From positions 3,348,001 to 3,412,000 of the forward strand of contig NZ_AP018254.1 of the NCBI RefSeq assembly GCF_002368395.1: a DNA stretch of 64,000 nucleotides, given 5' to 3'. Below are positions 44,213 to 53,884 of the stretch, piece by piece. Position numbers and translations under genes: made by a program. Origin of the DNA: Calothrix sp. NIES-3974 (GTDB taxonomy: Bacteria > Cyanobacteriota > Cyanobacteriia > Cyanobacteriales > Nostocaceae). The notes below the pieces were generated by a model that saw nothing but the letters and a program-made list of their open reading frames with translations, did not search any database and was not told where the DNA came from. Numbering within the stretch: the stretch's first letter is position 1; the number at the start of each line of letters is the position of its first letter.

Positions 44213-45152
44213 ATGAATAAACTGCTAACCATTGCGATTCCCACCTATAACCGTTGCACTGAACTAGATAAACAGCTTCAATGGCTATCAGAAGCAATTC
44301 AAGGTCATGAAACAGAGTGTCACATATTAGTTTCAGATAACTGCTCAATGGATGGGACTCCTGATGTGATAAAAAAATGGCAAACCCGACTTCAAAATAT
44401 TTCTTTCCAAGTTAATCGTCATTCTCGAAATATTGGACTAATGCCTAATTTAGCATTTTGTGTTCAACAAGCTCAGAGTGAGTATATATGGATTGTGGGG
44501 GGATGATGACGATATCAAAAAAGAAGCATTAGCTTATGTGATTGAAAGCTTAAAAGCATCAAATAACCTATCCTTGTTGAATCTAAATACGAGATTTAGG
44601 GATGTCCGAACCGGAGAAATTACCTATGAGAAATATTTTGAATATAGCAATAATGAATTACTGGATGATGGACAGAGAATCATTGAAAAGTATTTAGAAC
44701 AAGAAAAATATGCTGGACTAGCTTTCATGACAGCTCAAGTCTACCGGACTACAGCTATTAAATGTGCTGTACAGGTCTGGAAAAACAGTCTCAATAACTT
44801 AGAAGGACAATTATTCTGGACTGCTTTTTGTGCTTTGCAAGGTAGAGTCAAATTTTCTCAAGAGGTATTTGTCACCTATAACTTTGGTACTAATGATATT
44901 GTGAAACCTAAAGTCTGGTTTAGAATGCGATATCGTGATTTACCAAAAGTGTACTATAAATTAATGAATGTAGGTTATAATAAGTATTTATGCCGAAAGC
45001 TCATTGCGAAACAGTTCAAAATTAAGCATGATTTCAGAATACTGTTAGGAATTATCCGACGAGATCCAGCTTTTGGAGTGAGAACAATAGCTTCATACTA
45101 TAAATTGTTGTTAACTACAGCCTTTCAAGGAGCCTTTTCGCATCAGATTTGA
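44213..45152 (+). pseudogene. Family 2 glycosyltransferase gene with a frameshift in a G-run
   Basis: The first frame (44213-44506) reads LLTIAIPTYNRCTELDKQL ... VSDNCSMDGT ... SEYIWIVGG and stops. The second frame continues with GDDDDIKKEALAYVIES to 45152. Joining them restores the expected WIVGDDDD metal-binding motif of GT2 enzymes, so the break is one extra G in the run 44497-44502 (six G where five fit). Combined length is about 312 residues. Options are a true mutation, a phase-variable homopolymer or a sequencing error. The rest of the gene is undamaged, which favours a recent event or an error. Likely role when intact: sugar transfer to a surface glycan. Confidence 0.85.
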
Positions 45153-45210
45153 GAAATTTGACAAGCAGAACTGACCCTGAATTTATCGTCATAAATCCAG
45201 GAAAGACTGT

Positions 45211-46266
45211 TCATTGTAAATCTGGATAAAGGAGGATTTTATAGGTTTCGGGGGTTGGTTTAATCGCTTGTTCCACCGCTTTACCTAAATCAGACAAAGG
45301 ATATCGATGACTAATCAAAGCTTGCACATCAATACGCCGATTAAATACAATATCCGCAGCTAAATGTTGTAACTTAAATGACGAACTATAACTACCAATT
45401 AAATCAATTTCCCGACGATAGAGAATATTCGGATTAATCGGTATTTCCACCTCATCGGGAAATTCGGCAAAAAAGAGGATTTTTCCACCCTTACGGGTAC
45501 AATCTAAAGCTTGAAAAAACGCCTTTTCACTGGGAACAGCCAACAACGTCACATCCACACCCATTCCCCGTGTCAAAGCCTGGATTTTCGGAGGTAAATC
45601 AGTATCTCGCGCATCAAAAGCCGCTTCCGCTCCCAATTCCAGCGCCTTATGCACACGAGCGGGAATTAAATCAGTTGCGATCGCTCTTGCACCAAAATAT
45701 TTCACAAGCATGACAAACATTAACCCAATCGGTCCAGCACCGGTAATCAAAACTGTTTGTCCGGGTTGAATATTTGCTTTTTTTACCGCCTTCAAACAGC
45801 AATTGGTCGGTTCCACAAAACTCGCTTCCTCGAAACTAATCCCATCGGGAATCGGGATTAAACCCCCATTGCGAACAATATGACCAGGTACCTTCACATA
45901 CTCAGCAAACCCACCTCCACTCGGTATAAACCCGGCGGTCGTGACAATATTTTTATACGTGTCACACATGGAATAATTTTCATTTAAACAATAATCGCAG
46001 CGCATACAGGGGATATGGTGCATTACAGCTACCCGTTGTCCCACCTGCCATGTTTGTACTTGTTCTCCAACAGCTGCGATCGCCCCCGCAGTTTCATGGC
46101 CAAAAATCCGCGGAGGTTCGTACAACGGATAAAGAATCTTTTTGATATCCGATTGACACAAACCCACCACGTTCACCTGAACTAAAACCTCATCAGCTAA
46201 TAGTGCTGGAAGTGCCACATCTTCGTAGGAAAGATGATTAACCCCTCGAAATACCTGCGCTTTCAC
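45211..46266 (-). CDS. Zinc-dependent alcohol/polyol dehydrogenase (MDR family)
   Basis: A 351-residue medium-chain dehydrogenase. Catalytic zinc: C37 (GLCQSD), the GHETAG His-Glu pair and a third ligand near EPTNCCLKA. Structural zinc: C-x2-C-x2-C-x7-C in IPCMRCDYCLNENYSMC. Rossmann fold: VLITGAGPIGLMFVMLVKYF followed by the acidic ATDLIP. The Asp at the end of strand 2 suggests NAD rather than NADP. Close to threonine and sorbitol dehydrogenases; the substrate is not determined. GTG start at 46266. Alone on the minus strand. Confidence 0.85.
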   Translation of the reverse strand: MKAQVFRGVNHLSYEDVALPALLADEVLVQVNVVGLCQSDIKKILYPLYEPPRIFGHETAGAIAAVGEQVQTWQVGQRVAVMHHIPCMRCDYCLNENYSMCDTYKNIVTTAGFIPSGGGFAEYVKVPGHIVRNGGLIPIPDGISFEEASFVEPTNCCLKAVKKANIQPGQTVLITGAGPIGLMFVMLVKYFGARAIATDLIPARVHKALELGAEAAFDARDTDLPPKIQALTRGMGVDVTLLAVPSEKAFFQALDCTRKGGKILFFAEFPDEVEIPINPNILYRREIDLIGSYSSSFKLQHLAADIVFNRRIDVQALISHRYPLSDLGKAVEQAIKPTPETYKILLYPDLQ

Positions 46267-46364
46267 GACTTTTTCACAGAATACAGGATACAGAATCTAG
46301 GATACAGGAGGGAGGGGAAAATAGGGAATAGGAAAAACAACATTAAACTCTACCGAGGTAGTTG

Positions 46365-46560
46365 TTAAATTGCTTGTTGTCCAAATCGTCTTCCTAACTC
46401 GGCTTCAGCTTCTTCAATAGTCATTGGTATCGCATTCATTGCCAGAGCGCGTCTTCTGGTAATATAAACCTGAAATGCTTCCTCAATCATTCCGATGAGC
46501 TAAAACATAATTTCTTAACTCATCCAAAGTCATTTGTTGAAAATCTGGCTTAATAGTCAT
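46365..46560 (-). pseudogene. Frameshifted DUF6887-like gene with remnant of an upstream partner
   Basis: From ATG 46560 the frame reads MTIKPDFQQMTLDELRNYVL then AHRND and a stop. Removing one T restores EEAFQVYITRRRALAMNAIP and a terminator at 46365. MTLDELRNYVLAHRNDEEAF aligns with the intact DUF6887 at 18041-18250. Directly upstream, an open stretch (46557-46664) ending ETGENIYTLAENSLEAEITP-TGEVIWL overlaps the ATG as ATGA, like a partner gene without a good start. So this is a second copy of the two-gene cassette, more decayed than the first. Confidence 0.6.
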
Positions 46561-46738
46561 AACCAAATCACCTCTCCTGTCGGTGTAATTTCAGCCTCCA
46601 AGGAATTCTCAGCCAAAGTGTATATATTTTCTCCTGTTTCCTCCCCACCCCAAAATTGTATCCATTACCGAAGCAAAACAGACCAAGGCTTGTTAAGATA
46701 AGTTCTGTATATATCTGAATGATGGTAAATCAAAAGCT

Positions 46739-47635
46739 GTGGCAGTAAAACCAGACTGGTTGCGGGTCAAAGCACCGCAATGGCAACGCGTTGGTAGTGT
46801 GAAGGAAATTTTGCGGGATTTAGCTCTCAATACGGTTTGCGAGGAGGCTTCTTGTCCAAATATTGGTGAGTGCTTCCATGCAGGAACCGCTACCTTTCTG
46901 ATTATGGGACCTGCTTGCACTCGCGCTTGTCCTTACTGCGATATTGATTTTGAGAAAAAGCCTAAACCCCTTGACCCAACAGAACCGGAACGATTAGCGG
47001 AAGCGGTACGCAGATTGCAGCTAAACCATGTGGTGATTACTTCCGTCAATCGTGATGATTTAGCAGATGGGGGTGCTTCCCAGTTTGTGCGCTGTATTGA
47101 AGCCACCCGCACCCTATCACCCCACACCACCATCGAAGTGTTAATTCCCGATTTGTGTGGCAATTGGCAAGCCTTGGAGACGATTTTACAAGCCGCTCCA
47201 GAAGTTCTCAACCACAACACGGAAACCGTCCCCCGTTTGTATCGTCGTACCCGTCCCCAGGGAGATTATCTCCGTAGTTTGGAATTATTAAAGCGTTGTC
47301 GCGAAATTGCTCCTTGGGTGTATACAAAGTCGGGAATTATGGTCGGGTTAGGAGAAACCGATGCCGAAGTCCGTGTAGTGATGCGGGATTTACGGACTGT
47401 AGATTGTGATATTTTGACAATTGGTCAGTATCTGCAACCGAGTCAAAAGCACCTACAGGTGAATGATTTTATTACCCCGGAACAGTTTGCTGACTGGAAA
47501 GCCTATGGGGAGGAGATTGGTTTTTTACAAGTTGTTGCTTCTCCGTTGACAAGAAGTTCCTATCATGCAGAGCAAGTACGGGAATTGATGCAACGCTATC
47601 CACGAAAAGCAGGTAAAATTGGAGATAATCCCTAA
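46739..47635 (+). CDS. lipA: Lipoyl synthase
   Basis: 298 residues, GTG start at 46739; an ATG slightly upstream is in another frame. The auxiliary cluster ligands C34, C39 and C45 ([12 protein letters not shown]) and radical SAM ligands C60, C64 and C67 ([10 protein letters not shown]) are all present. The C-terminal RSSYHAE supplies the serine ligand of the auxiliary cluster. LipA inserts two sulfurs into octanoyl groups on lipoyl domains of 2-oxoacid dehydrogenases and the glycine cleavage system. Cyanobacteria often carry two lipA genes; the other would be elsewhere. Monocistronic, with a terminator at 47912. Confidence 0.95.
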   Translation: MAVKPDWLRVKAPQWQRVGSVKEILRDLALNTVCEEASCPNIGECFHAGTATFLIMGPACTRACPYCDIDFEKKPKPLDPTEPERLAEAVRRLQLNHVVITSVNRDDLADGGASQFVRCIEATRTLSPHTTIEVLIPDLCGNWQALETILQAAPEVLNHNTETVPRLYRRTRPQGDYLRSLELLKRCREIAPWVYTKSGIMVGLGETDAEVRVVMRDLRTVDCDILTIGQYLQPSQKHLQVNDFITPEQFADWKAYGEEIGFLQVVASPLTRSSYHAEQVRELMQRYPRKAGKIGDNP

Positions 47636-47911
47636 ATCGGGTGCGGGAAAAAAGTATTGTATATTCTATACTTCGTACGCTGATATATTTCCCTTGTGTT
47701 TTGTTGACAGTCCCTGTTTCTGGGGTGGATTCAGCGATCAGGCAGACTTGGTGAAATTGATTTTGATATTCCCCAAGGTGCAAGATATCAAATCAGGAAA
47801 ATCAATCCCTCCTTCAAAGCTGGTAAATTAATCGCTCAAAATCCGGGTTTCTTGGGCTTTTCACAGACTCTCAAAAATCACAAATGCAAAGCTTGTAAGC
47901 CTCATGTACTG

Positions 47912-47960
47912 AAGACGACCCGTAGATGCGCGTCGTCTTTTCTGTCTCTGTTTTATTTCC
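47912..47960 (+). terminator. Intrinsic terminator candidate between lipA and nblS
   Basis: AAGACGAC (47912-47919) pairs with GTCGTCTT (47932-47939) and is followed by TTCTGTCTCTGTTTTATTT. It lies 277 bp after the lipA stop. Upstream, 47672-47708 carries a CGCTGATATATTTCCCTT repeat also found near 31046 and, inverted, near 27985. Confidence 0.65.
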
Positions 47961-48048
47961 TGTTTTGCCAATAAACTGTTACTTTTTAAATGTTGGGATA
48001 TTGATGATTAAAGCGACAAAAAACCTTATTTAACTTTTATTTTTGAAG

Positions 48049-49986
48049 ATGCTGGCTGTTTTTTCGACAATCCACAATGCTTTTACCCAGGGTCTCTGGA
48101 AGAGTATCGCCACCTGGTGGTCACAATTTACATTGCAAACTAAACTATTGGCAGCGGCCACTTTGGTTGTATCCTTGGTGATGAGTGGTTTGACCTTTTG
48201 GGCTGTAAATACGATTCAACAGGATGCACGGCTTAATGATACCCGTTTTGGTCGGGATTTGGGTTTATTATTAGCGGCAAATGTGGCACCAGCGATCGCG
48301 GATCACAATTTAACAGAAGTAGCTCAGTTTTCCCAACGGTTTTATAGCAGCACATCCAGTGTGCGGTATATGCTATATGCTGATGAAACTGGTAATATCT
48401 TCTTTGGGATTCCGTTCTGGGAACCGGAGGTGGAAAATTCCCTCACGATTCAGCGTCGTATCCAATTACCAGAAGATTACGCCGCGGATGCGGAAAAGCC
48501 AATGGTACGTCAACATCAAACTCCGGACGGGGAAGTTACGGACGTATTTGTGCCTTTACGGGCTAATGGTAAGTATTTAGGGGTATTGGCGGTTGGAATT
48601 AATTCTAACCCGGCGGCGGTAATTTCCACAAATTTTACCCGTGATGTCACAATTGCGGTGTTTATTACGATTTGGGTAATGGTGATTTTAGCAGGTGTGG
48701 TGAATGCTTTAACTATTACTAAACCCATTAAGGAATTATTGGTTGGTGTGAAACAAATTGCGGCAGGAAATTTTAAACAAAGAATAGACTTACCCTTGGG
48801 TGGAGAGTTAGGGGAATTAATTTATAATTTTAATGAGATGGCGGAAAGATTGGAAAGTTATGAAGAACAAAATATCGAAGAATTAACCGCCGAAAAAGCC
48901 AAGTTAGAAACTTTAGTTTCCACCATTGCCGATGGGGCAATTCTGCTAGATAGCAATATGAATGTGATTTTAGTAAATCCCACTGCTCGAAGAATTTTTG
49001 GTTGGGAATCAATGGATGTAATTGGCAAAAACTTGCTGCAAAACATCCCATCCAGTGTGCAAATGGAAATTACCCACCCCCTGTACCAAATGGCAGAAGG
49101 TGAGATGGAATCAGCAGAATTTCGCATCCCAATTTCCGAACCGACTAAACGGACAATTCGGATTATGTTAACCAGTGTATTAGACCAACAAAAAGAAAAT
49201 GTCCGGGGAATCGCCATGACGGTTCAGGATATTACCAGAGAAGTAGAATTAAATGAAGCTAAAAGTCAATTTATTAGTAATGTATCCCACGAATTAAGAA
49301 CACCTTTATTTAATATCAAAACCTACATTGAAACCCTCCATGATTACGGAAGCGATTTAGAAGAAGAACAACGCCAAGAATTTTTAGCCACCGTAAACCA
49401 TGAAACTGACCGTTTAACCAGATTAGTCAATGATGTTTTAGATTTATCCCGCTTAGAATCAGGACGAAATTATGCCCTGGATGGAGTAGATTTAGGACAA
49501 GCAATTGAACAAACCCTGCGTACCTATCAGTTAAATGCCAAAGATAAAGAAATCGAATTAATTCAAGAAGTAGAACCAAAATTACCCTTTGTAGTCGGTA
49601 ATTATGACCTGCTATTACAGGTATTTGGGAACTTAATTGGAAATGCCCTCAAATTCACCCCAGCAGGAGGAAAAGTTGCTCTCAGAGCCTATAAAATTAC
49701 CAATCCCAATAACCCCAAACTCACCCAAGTTCGCGTGGAAATTTCCGATACCGGAATTGGGATTGCTCCAGATGACCAAGAAGCCATTTTTGACAGATTT
49801 TTCCGAGTCGAAAACCGCGTACATACCCTAGAAGGAACCGGATTAGGTTTATCAATTGTCCGCAATATTATTGATAAACATCATAGTAAAGTACATATTA
49901 TTAGTGAAGTGGGAGTGGGGACAACATTTTGGTTTGATTTACCTATTATGGAAGAGGAAGCAAATCAACATCAAGAACACATATAA
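48049..49986 (+). CDS. nblS: Sensor histidine kinase NblS (Hik33/DspA)
   Basis: 645 residues from the ATG at 48049 (a TTG two codons before is rejected). Order: TM1 (about 31-53), extracytoplasmic sensor region (54-200) with SVRYMLYADETGNIFFGIPF, TM2 (201-220), HAMP (221-270), coiled segment, PAS (about 285-395), HisKA with NVSHELRTPLFNIKTYIETL (His about 414) and HATPase_c with DTGIGIAPDDQEAIFDRFFR and GTGLGLSIV. The sequence after the phosphoacceptor (HELRTPLFNIKTYIETLHDYG) is diagnostic of NblS/Hik33. It senses high light, cold and osmotic/redox stress and acts on RpaB and related regulators, controlling hli, psbA and phycobilisome-degradation genes. An hli gene with a candidate HLR1 box lies 10 kb away. 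Confidence 0.93.
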   Translation: MLAVFSTIHNAFTQGLWKSIATWWSQFTLQTKLLAAATLVVSLVMSGLTFWAVNTIQQDARLNDTRFGRDLGLLLAANVAPAIADHNLTEVAQFSQRFYSSTSSVRYMLYADETGNIFFGIPFWEPEVENSLTIQRRIQLPEDYAADAEKPMVRQHQTPDGEVTDVFVPLRANGKYLGVLAVGINSNPAAVISTNFTRDVTIAVFITIWVMVILAGVVNALTITKPIKELLVGVKQIAAGNFKQRIDLPLGGELGELIYNFNEMAERLESYEEQNIEELTAEKAKLETLVSTIADGAILLDSNMNVILVNPTARRIFGWESMDVIGKNLLQNIPSSVQMEITHPLYQMAEGEMESAEFRIPISEPTKRTIRIMLTSVLDQQKENVRGIAMTVQDITREVELNEAKSQFISNVSHELRTPLFNIKTYIETLHDYGSDLEEEQRQEFLATVNHETDRLTRLVNDVLDLSRLESGRNYALDGVDLGQAIEQTLRTYQLNAKDKEIELIQEVEPKLPFVVGNYDLLLQVFGNLIGNALKFTPAGGKVALRAYKITNPNNPKLTQVRVEISDTGIGIAPDDQEAIFDRFFRVENRVHTLEGTGLGLSIVRNIIDKHHSKVHIISEVGVGTTFWFDLPIMEEEANQHQEHI

Positions 49987-49987
49987 A

Positions 49988-50102
49988 CAGGATTTTTCGC
50001 AAACTCCTAAAAATTTCAGAGAGTAGGGAAAAGGGAGTAGGGAATAGAAAGAAAACTAAGCCACTACTCAAGGCTTACCGTTAACTCGCTCCAAATGCAG
50101 GA
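49988..50102 (+). repeat. MITE-like family 1, copy
   Basis: Starts CAGGATTTTTCGCAAACTCC and ends CTCGCTCCAAATGCAGG, with GAGTAGGGAAAAGGGAGTAG and CCACTACTCAAGGCTTAC inside. It lies immediately after the nblS stop codon. Beyond it, 50270-50375 holds GCGTAGCGGGTATTACAAAT-type modules related to 34120-34275. Confidence 0.6.
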
Positions 50103-50404
50103 TAAGAATCGGCTTTGGTTTTTGCATCGATTTTTTTGAGGTTAGGGAATAGTCGATATGTATTGCGTACATCAAAAAGTAAAGCATGAAAATGGCTTAT
50201 CCCTAGTGTTCACCCAATCGATATTATGAGCTAAAATAGTCACAATTTCAAATAATCGCTTTTTCATTACAAGTTACATAGCTTGCTTCCCGCGTAGCGG
50301 GTATTACAAATTACGTAGACGCGTAGCGACTTGTCGTAGGCCATTACGAATTACGAATTACGAATTACAAATTAGCTTTAAATGCTACGGAGTAGATAAA
50401 CAGT

Positions 50405-50989
50405 ATGACAACCGTCCAACAACAGCGTTACTACTCACCCGACGAGTATCTCGAAATGGAAATTAATTCCCCAGAACGTCATGAGTATATTGATGGTAAT
50501 ATGGTGCTTATGACAGGTGGAACACCAAACCATAATCAACTTGCTCTTAATTTAAGCGGTGCGCTCAACTTTTCCTTGAAGCGTCAATCCTTTCGTGTGT
50601 TTGTCACAGATCAACGGTTATGGATTCCTGACCACAGAATTTATACTTATCCCGATGTGATGGTGGTTGCGAAACCAATTCAGTTACAGGAAGGACGAAA
50701 AGATACCGTCATTAATCCGGTGATGATTGCAGAAGTGTTATCAAAGTCTACCAAAAGTAACTACCGGGATGAGAAATTTGCAGCCTATCGGACGATTCCT
50801 ACTTTTCAAGAATATCTTTTAATTGACCAATATAAAATCCATGTGGAACATTACTATAAAACGGATTTAAATAAGTGGATTTTTTCTGAATATCAACAGG
50901 AAGATGCGGTAATTTCCTTAGTATCAATTCCCTTTGAAATTAGCTTGGCTGATATTTATGATAATGTTGACTGGTCAGAAAATGAATAA
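50405..50989 (+). CDS. Uma2-family (DUF820) PD-(D/E)XK-like protein
   Basis: A 194-residue protein. YYSPDEYLEMEINSPERHEY, YPDVMVVAKP (Asp), VIAEVLSKSTKSNYRDEKFA (Glu and Lys) and YRTIPTFQEYLLIDQ are the classic Uma2 segments. Such genes are massively multiplied in cyanobacteria; the fold is that of restriction endonucleases, but the function is unknown. Two nucleotides separate its stop from the ABC ATPase start, suggesting co-transcription. A truncated relative is at 28449-28700. Confidence 0.9.
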   Translation: MTTVQQQRYYSPDEYLEMEINSPERHEYIDGNMVLMTGGTPNHNQLALNLSGALNFSLKRQSFRVFVTDQRLWIPDHRIYTYPDVMVVAKPIQLQEGRKDTVINPVMIAEVLSKSTKSNYRDEKFAAYRTIPTFQEYLLIDQYKIHVEHYYKTDLNKWIFSEYQQEDAVISLVSIPFEISLADIYDNVDWSENE

Positions 50990-50991
50990 AC

Positions 50992-51744
50992 ATGCAAACA
51001 ACCACCGAACCGATTTTGGACTCCTCTCCCGAAATTACAATTATTCGTCTGGAAAATATTTTTAAAATTTACGGCAGTGCAGAAACGGAAGTTAAAGCCT
51101 TAAATGGTGTGAACTTAACTATTAATAAAGGTGAATATTGCGCGATTATGGGACCATCCGGTTCGGGAAAATCGACAGCGATGAATATTATTGGCTGTCT
51201 AGATCGTCCCACCTCTGGTAATTATTTTTTGGATGGGGTTGATGTCGCAAAAATGACAGACACAGAATTAGCCCATATCCGTAATCGCAAACTGGGATTT
51301 GTCTTTCAACAATTTCATTTATTAGCCCAACTCACCGCATTGGAAAACGTAATGTTACCAATGGTGTATGCAGGGGTTCCCCAATCCGAAAGACGCGATC
51401 GCGCAACTGAAGCTTTGATTCGAGTCGGTTTAGAAAAGCGTCTTAGCAATAAACCCAACCAACTTTCCGGGGGACAACAACAACGTGTTGCGATCGCTCG
51501 TGCAATTGTGAATCGTCCTCTCGTCCTCCTTGCAGATGAACCCACTGGTGCGCTAGATTCCCAAACTACCCAGGAAGTACTCAGTATTTTTACTGAGCTT
51601 AATGCTACAGGTATTACTGTGGTGATGGTGACTCATGAAGTGGAAGTAGCTCGACAAACTAAGCGTATTGTCTGGTTTCGTGATGGAGAGGTGATCCATT
51701 CAAATTTGTCTCCCAGAGATTTACATCAGTTGCAGATGTCTTAG
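50992..51744 (+). CDS. ABC transporter ATPase, MacB/LolD type
   Basis: A 250-residue ATPase. Walker [10 protein letters not shown]-loop VFQQFHLL, signature [16 protein letters not shown], Walker [17 protein letters not shown] and switch His (MVTHE). The Q-F-H after the Q-loop and the T-G-A-L-D are typical for the MacB/LolD/DevA group, which exports lipoproteins, glycolipids or peptides together with a FtsX-like permease and a membrane fusion protein. Neither partner is adjacent. DevA, of heterocyst glycolipid export, is one possible relation, but context does not support naming it. Confidence 0.85.
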   Translation: MQTTTEPILDSSPEITIIRLENIFKIYGSAETEVKALNGVNLTINKGEYCAIMGPSGSGKSTAMNIIGCLDRPTSGNYFLDGVDVAKMTDTELAHIRNRKLGFVFQQFHLLAQLTALENVMLPMVYAGVPQSERRDRATEALIRVGLEKRLSNKPNQLSGGQQQRVAIARAIVNRPLVLLADEPTGALDSQTTQEVLSIFTELNATGITVVMVTHEVEVARQTKRIVWFRDGEVIHSNLSPRDLHQLQMS

Positions 51745-51782
51745 AGTATAATACTGTTATGGAGCGGCAAAATTCCAAGAAG

Positions 51783-52154
51783 TTATCTGGTAACTGCTGC
51801 GAATTCTCCATGTTTTTCCCAGAGGGTTAGTTGCTTTGGTTTTTTGTCAATATCAATACACGTAAAATTGCTGATTTGGGTAGTCGTTAGGCTTCTGGAT
51901 AAACTTGGGGATAAGTATAATGACTCAATGGTTGTTTCTTCCTTACCAAGTAATGTAGACTGCGAAGACCTTCCAACTTCAATTTCAATCCTTTCTAGAT
52001 TTAAGCACCTAGGAAGAATCTGACCAAAAGCCTTATCGCCTAACTTACCATCGTAACTGATAGCAAATACGGTTCCTTTTTCATTTAACTTTTCCAGAGC
52101 GAGGACAAAATCGTTGAAATCTATGCCAGTAGCGATCGCATCCTTCAAAATCAT
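51783..52154 (-). CDS. Protein of unknown function with a duplicated 5' region
   Basis: A 123-residue protein, mixed alpha/beta composition, no cysteine-rich or membrane segments apart from one Cys pair (RCLNLE, FTCIDID). I do not recognise it. The upstream non-coding region and first eight codons are duplicated at 38913-39018. The gene lies tail-to-tail with the ABC ATPase gene. A GCGATCGC site overlaps codons 6-8. No Shine-Dalgarno sequence is evident, so the start is provisional. Confidence 0.5.
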   Translation of the reverse strand: MILKDAIATGIDFNDFVLALEKLNEKGTVFAISYDGKLGDKAFGQILPRCLNLERIEIEVGRSSQSTLLGKEETTIESLYLSPSLSRSLTTTQISNFTCIDIDKKPKQLTLWEKHGEFAAVTR

Positions 52155-52237
52155 GTTTATTCACCCAGATTTTGACAATATCTTGAGCATTATTACTTAT
52201 TGACAAAAGTCCGATAAGCTTAACTTGTCAGCAATAG
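52131..52237 (-). repeat. Second copy of the duplicated 5' region
   Basis: Counterpart of 38913-39018, about 85-90 percent identical by eye; covers the leader and first codons of the gene ending at 51783. The boxes TTTGTCAATAAGTAATAATG and GTGAATAAACATGATTTTGA are shared. Confidence 0.6.
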
Positions 52238-52341
52238 TTACCACCTAAAAAAATCCTCAATCATGAAAAAGCGGGTAAATAACTTATCGTCATGGTCTAG
52301 CTTTTGCCGGGTTGAAATTAGCCCAGGTGCAGAGAATAATA

Positions 52342-52881
52342 CTATGGTGAGAATTTATCCTTAAGGTAGCTATAATCACGACGCTTGGGTTTCGGTTTAC
52401 GCTTGGGAGTGCGCATAGCTTCCCGTCCCAACAAAAACATCCCTGTCACACCCAGATTCACACAGGAAATGTATTGATACCAATATTTACCTATTTGCAC
52501 GGACTTACTTAACCCAGAATCCAGGGTTTGTAAATACAAAATCAAAAATATAATACTTAAGGCTGCAAAACCCACGAAGCTTAAACCGATGGAAATGCGA
52601 GCCGGACGTAACTCCCAATCACTGATACTGTTAAGATCAATACCAGCGAGTTGATTCAGGGTTTGATCAGCTTGTTGGGAAATGGTTGTAATTTTCTCGC
52701 TGAGGGGAGGTGAAATAATTGGTGTAATCATTGCCACAACCGGACGACGGAGAGCCGCTTCCGTATCCCGCAATATTTCTAGGGATGTGCGGGGTGTATT
52801 GGCAGTTTCTGCACCTATTTCGGTTGGGTTTTCAGGGGTTTCGTTGCTGAGGGTGAGAATTTCCTGTGGTTCCAAATCCAT
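52342..52881 (-). CDS. Cyanobacterial two-TM protein of unknown function
   Basis: 179 residues from the ATG at 52881; an ATG at 52902 or a frame open to 53010 would extend it, but only the shorter form starts in hydrophilic, conserved-looking sequence. Residues 1-100 are polar and contain the Pro-rich VVAMITPIISPPLSEKITTI. Two membrane segments follow (about 105-128 and 140-160), then a very basic tail (RTPKRKPKPKRRDYSYLKD). I do not recognise a named family. It is transcribed divergently from the ABC-2 permease gene. Confidence 0.6.
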   Translation of the reverse strand: MDLEPQEILTLSNETPENPTEIGAETANTPRTSLEILRDTEAALRRPVVAMITPIISPPLSEKITTISQQADQTLNQLAGIDLNSISDWELRPARISIGLSFVGFAALSIIFLILYLQTLDSGLSKSVQIGKYWYQYISCVNLGVTGMFLLGREAMRTPKRKPKPKRRDYSYLKDKFSP

Positions 52882-53017
52882 AGCTGAGATTATGCCTCCC
52901 ATCGACTCCAGTAAGAACCATTGCGTTGATATTTTTTCTATTTTATAACGATTCAAAAAAAATTTTGCAACACATCCAGATGATGGGACGGAGACGTAAT
53001 ATATATACAAAATTTTT

Positions 53018-53042
53018 GGAGACGTAATATATTACGTCTCTA
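53018..53042. repeat. Palindrome with GAGACG/CGTCTC arms, TAATATATTA core
   Basis: A perfect palindrome with arms GAGACG and CGTCTC and the ten-base core TAATATATTA. A broken half-copy precedes it at about 52989-53005. It lies between two divergent genes. See the finding on shared-arm palindromes. Confidence 0.7.
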
Positions 53043-53098
53043 CACAAAATAAAAAATCATCTGTCGCATTTTTTTCAAAATTTACCTAATCACATCCC

Positions 53099-53884
53099 AT
53101 GAACATCTTCAAAAAAATCTTCACATTTCTATCGGTATACTATGCTTATATGGTGGAATACCGGGCAGAATTGATTTTATGGGTATTGGCTGGTTCTTTA
53201 CCGATTATTCTCATGGGTATTTGGACACAAGCTGCTCAAGGGGGACAATTTGGATTATCACCAGTGGATTTTGCCCGTTATTTTTTAGCAGTTTTTATTG
53301 TCCGCCAATTTACGGTTGTTTGGGTAATTTGGGAATTTGAACGGGAAGTAGTGGAAGGAAAACTTTCCCCTCGACTTTTACAACCCCTAGACCCGGTATG
53401 GCATCATGTTGTTGCCCATCTTGCGGAGCGTGCTGCTAGAATTCCCTTTGCTTTATTGCTAATTGTATTGTTTTTTGTCTTGTATCCCCAGGCGATTTGG
53501 ATTCCGAATTTGCAGCAAATTGTATTATTTATTTTGGCAATTGTCTCGGCGTTTATTTTACGATTTACAATTCAATATACTTTTGCTATGTTCGCATTTT
53601 GGACGGAAAGAGCTAGCGCTATTGAAAATTTTTGGTTTTTATTTTATTTATTTTTATCAGGTTTAATTGCCCCTTTAGAAGTATTTCCTCCGGCTGTTAG
53701 GACTGTTGTCCTTTCTACTCCATTCCCCTATTTAATAAATTTTCCTGTCAGTATTTTAGTCGGTTTACCAACAGATATTGGACGTGGTTTTACGATTATT
53801 TTGGGGTGGACATTATTCTTTGTTGGCTTAAATCGGATGTTGTGGCGGGCTGGACTCAAGCGTTATTCTGGGATGGGGGCTTAG
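53099..53884 (+). CDS. ABC-2 family transporter permease
   Basis: A 261-residue membrane protein with six hydrophobic segments. The sequence PRLLQPLDPVWHHVVAHLAER and the GLIAPLEVFPPAVRTVVLSTPFPYL segment before the last helices are typical of the ABC-2 permeases that work in pairs with an ATPase (DUF990-like group). No ATPase or second permease is adjacent; the ABC ATPase at 50992 is of a different type. Substrate unknown. ATG at 53099. Confidence 0.82.
   Translation: MNIFKKIFTFLSVYYAYMVEYRAELILWVLAGSLPIILMGIWTQAAQGGQFGLSPVDFARYFLAVFIVRQFTVVWVIWEFEREVVEGKLSPRLLQPLDPVWHHVVAHLAERAARIPFALLLIVLFFVLYPQAIWIPNLQQIVLFILAIVSAFILRFTIQYTFAMFAFWTERASAIENFWFLFYLFLSGLIAPLEVFPPAVRTVVLSTPFPYLINFPVSILVGLPTDIGRGFTIILGWTLFFVGLNRMLWRAGLKRYSGMGA

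Noticed and set aside
50992-51744. Naming the ABC ATPase devA
   Set aside because: The sequence fits the MacB/LolD/DevA group but no DevB/DevC partners are adjacent.
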